A stretch of 64,000 nucleotides of DNA from positions 205,794 to 269,793 of the forward strand of contig CAZFXS010000004.1 of NCBI GenBank assembly GCA_964523395.1. Reading direction: 5' to 3'. Under the pieces are notes generated by a model. The model was not told where the DNA came from, made no database searches, and saw only the letters and a program-made list of their open reading frames with translations. This document shows positions 63,134 through 64,000 of the stretch, piece after piece. Each line of letters starts with the position of its first letter. Positions within the stretch are counted from its first letter, which is position 1. Made by a program: the position numbers and the translations under genes. The stretch comes from JANYJZ01 sp964523395. Its GTDB lineage: Bacteria > Bacteroidota > Ignavibacteria > UBA10030 > SZUA-254.

Positions 63134-64000
63134 TTACTTGGCGGCAGCAATTTCAGTGTCAGCAGTAATTTCTTCCGAAGGCTCTTTTTCATAGACCGGT
63201 TCTGCTTTTTTTTCTTTTGAGAAGAACGTGTACATCGCCGGAATGACAAACAGAGTCAGAACCAATGAAAAGAATAACCCGCCGATAACAACAATTCCCA
63301 TAGAAACACGGCTCTTCGCGCCGCCGCCAAGGGCAAGCGCGATGGGAAGCGCGCCGAGAATGGTGGCAAGACTTGTCATTAAGATCGGCCGGAAGCGCGC
63401 AGTCGCCGCAATCTGAACGGCTTCTAGAAGTTTTAATCCTTTTTCCTTTTGCTGATTGGCAAATTCAACAATCAGGATTCCATTCTTTGTAACCAAACCG
63501 ACCAACATGATAATACCGATTTCGCTAAAGATATTCAGCGTTTTACCAAAGATCCAGAGTGAAAGTAACGCCCCCGCAAGCGCAAGCGGCACCGTGAGCA
63601 TAATGGTGAACGGATCAACAAAACTTTCGAATTGCGCTGCGAGCACGAGGTAAATCAGCATGAGGGCGAGAATAAATGCGAACAAAATATTGGAAGAGCT
63701 TTCAGCGTAATCACGCGATGGTCCGCTGAGTGCGGTGGTGAATGATTCATCCAACACTTTCTTCGCTATCCGGTTCATCTCATCAATGCCGTCGCCGATT
63801 GTTTTTCCCGGTGCAAGTCCGGCTGTGACTGTAGCCGATTTAAAACGATTGAAATGATATAACTGCGGCGGAGCGCTTTGTTCTTTTAGTGTTACAAGAT
63901 TATCAAGCTGAACCAGTTGTCCCTTATTGTTGCGGACATAGAGCGATGTTAAATCGAGAGGTTCGTCACGGTCACCGCGGTTTACCTGTCCTATAACCTG
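63134..64000 (-). CDS. RND efflux transporter, inner membrane pump (partial, C-terminal part)
   Basis: The C-terminal 288 residues of an AcrB/MexB-type hydrophobe/amphiphile efflux transporter; it runs off the right edge. The open reading frame continues to the window end with porter-domain sequence (TSLYVRNNKGQLVQLDNLVTLKEQ), then membrane helices: LALMLIYLVLAAQFESFVDP, GIIMLVGLVTKNGILIVEFA and the final GGLFFSLVLTLFVIPAMYT. An acidic tail ends the protein. It ends three bases past the amidohydrolase gene and converges with it. The drug or lipid substrate cannot be assigned. Confidence 0.93.
   Translation of the reverse strand, partial: QVIGQVNRGDRDEPLDLTSLYVRNNKGQLVQLDNLVTLKEQSAPPQLYHFNRFKSATVTAGLAPGKTIGDGIDEMNRIAKKVLDESFTTALSGPSRDYAESSSNILFAFILALMLIYLVLAAQFESFVDPFTIMLTVPLALAGALLSLWIFGKTLNIFSEIGIIMLVGLVTKNGILIVEFANQQKEKGLKLLEAVQIAATARFRPILMTSLATILGALPIALALGGGAKSRVSMGIVVIGGLFFSLVLTLFVIPAMYTFFSKEKKAEPVYEKEPSEEITADTEIAAAK

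Noticed and set aside
1..64000. CRISPR array, tRNA, rRNA, insertion sequence or prophage
   Set aside because: No regularly spaced repeats, no cloverleaf-like sequence noticed in gaps, and no transposase, integrase or phage structural gene seen in the coding regions.

Overview
The window is a stretch of bacterial chromosome spanning a likely replication origin. Going left from about 41.8 kb, dnaA, dnaN, recF, a DUF721 gene, gyrB and gyrA all read leftward. Going right, rpmH, rnpA, yidD, yidC, mnmE, mnmG and rsmG all read rightward. The gap between dnaA and rpmH is AT-rich and carries a cluster of DnaA-box-like 9-mers, and two ParB-type parS sites lie in the mnmE-mnmG region. The organism is a Gram-negative didermic bacterium: it has a TonB-dependent receptor, an RND pump, many lipoproteins and PorV-like barrel protein. 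Two proteins end in the 'NPFNP' type A sorting domain of the type IX secretion system (T9SS), which points to the Bacteroidota/Chlorobiota/Ignavibacteriota assemblage. Clear Shine-Dalgarno sequences and TTGACA-N17-TATCTT promoters favour an Ignavibacteria- or Chlorobi-like lineage over classical Bacteroidia. That placement is inference.

Layout. 0-8.6 kb: a partial ETHE1-like metallo-hydrolase, a TPR protein coupled to a conserved secreted protein, a phosphoesterase, a FecR-like protein, a PorV-like barrel fused to a transglutaminase-like domain, and a lipoprotein. 8.9-15.4 kb: a tightly coupled leftward envelope operon (TPR lipoprotein, DUF4292 lipoprotein, EnvC/M23 protein, membrane CHASE2-sigma54 activator). 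15.5-20.1 kb: two tandem paralogous Ig-like lipoproteins with a collagen-like tag, each with the same promoter and leader, with a DUF1905 gene between them, then a YbgF/CpoB-like lipoprotein. 20.1-27.9 kb: a large T9SS cargo protein, a lipoprotein, adenosine deaminase, histidine ammonia-lyase and a receiver-kinase protein. 28.0-31.9 kb: a TonB-dependent receptor with an SGNH-hydrolase lipoprotein. 32.0-50.8 kb: the origin region, with a two-gene nucleotidyltransferase cassette inserted between gyrB and gyrA, and murQ and a DUF2461 gene following rsmG. 50.8-64 kb: an M1 peptidase, a TMTC-like membrane/TPR protein, a DUF1800-DUF1501 pair, two paralogous small membrane proteins, a histidine phosphatase, prfC, an amidohydrolase and a partial RND transporter.

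Most of the content is core chromosome. I saw no tRNA or rRNA gene, CRISPR array, insertion sequence or prophage. The most interesting items are the cassette inside the gyrase operon, the duplicated promoter and leader of the tagged lipoproteins, the membrane-bound sigma54 activator attached to a cell-envelope operon, the barrel-transglutaminase fusion and the parS pair without adjacent parAB.
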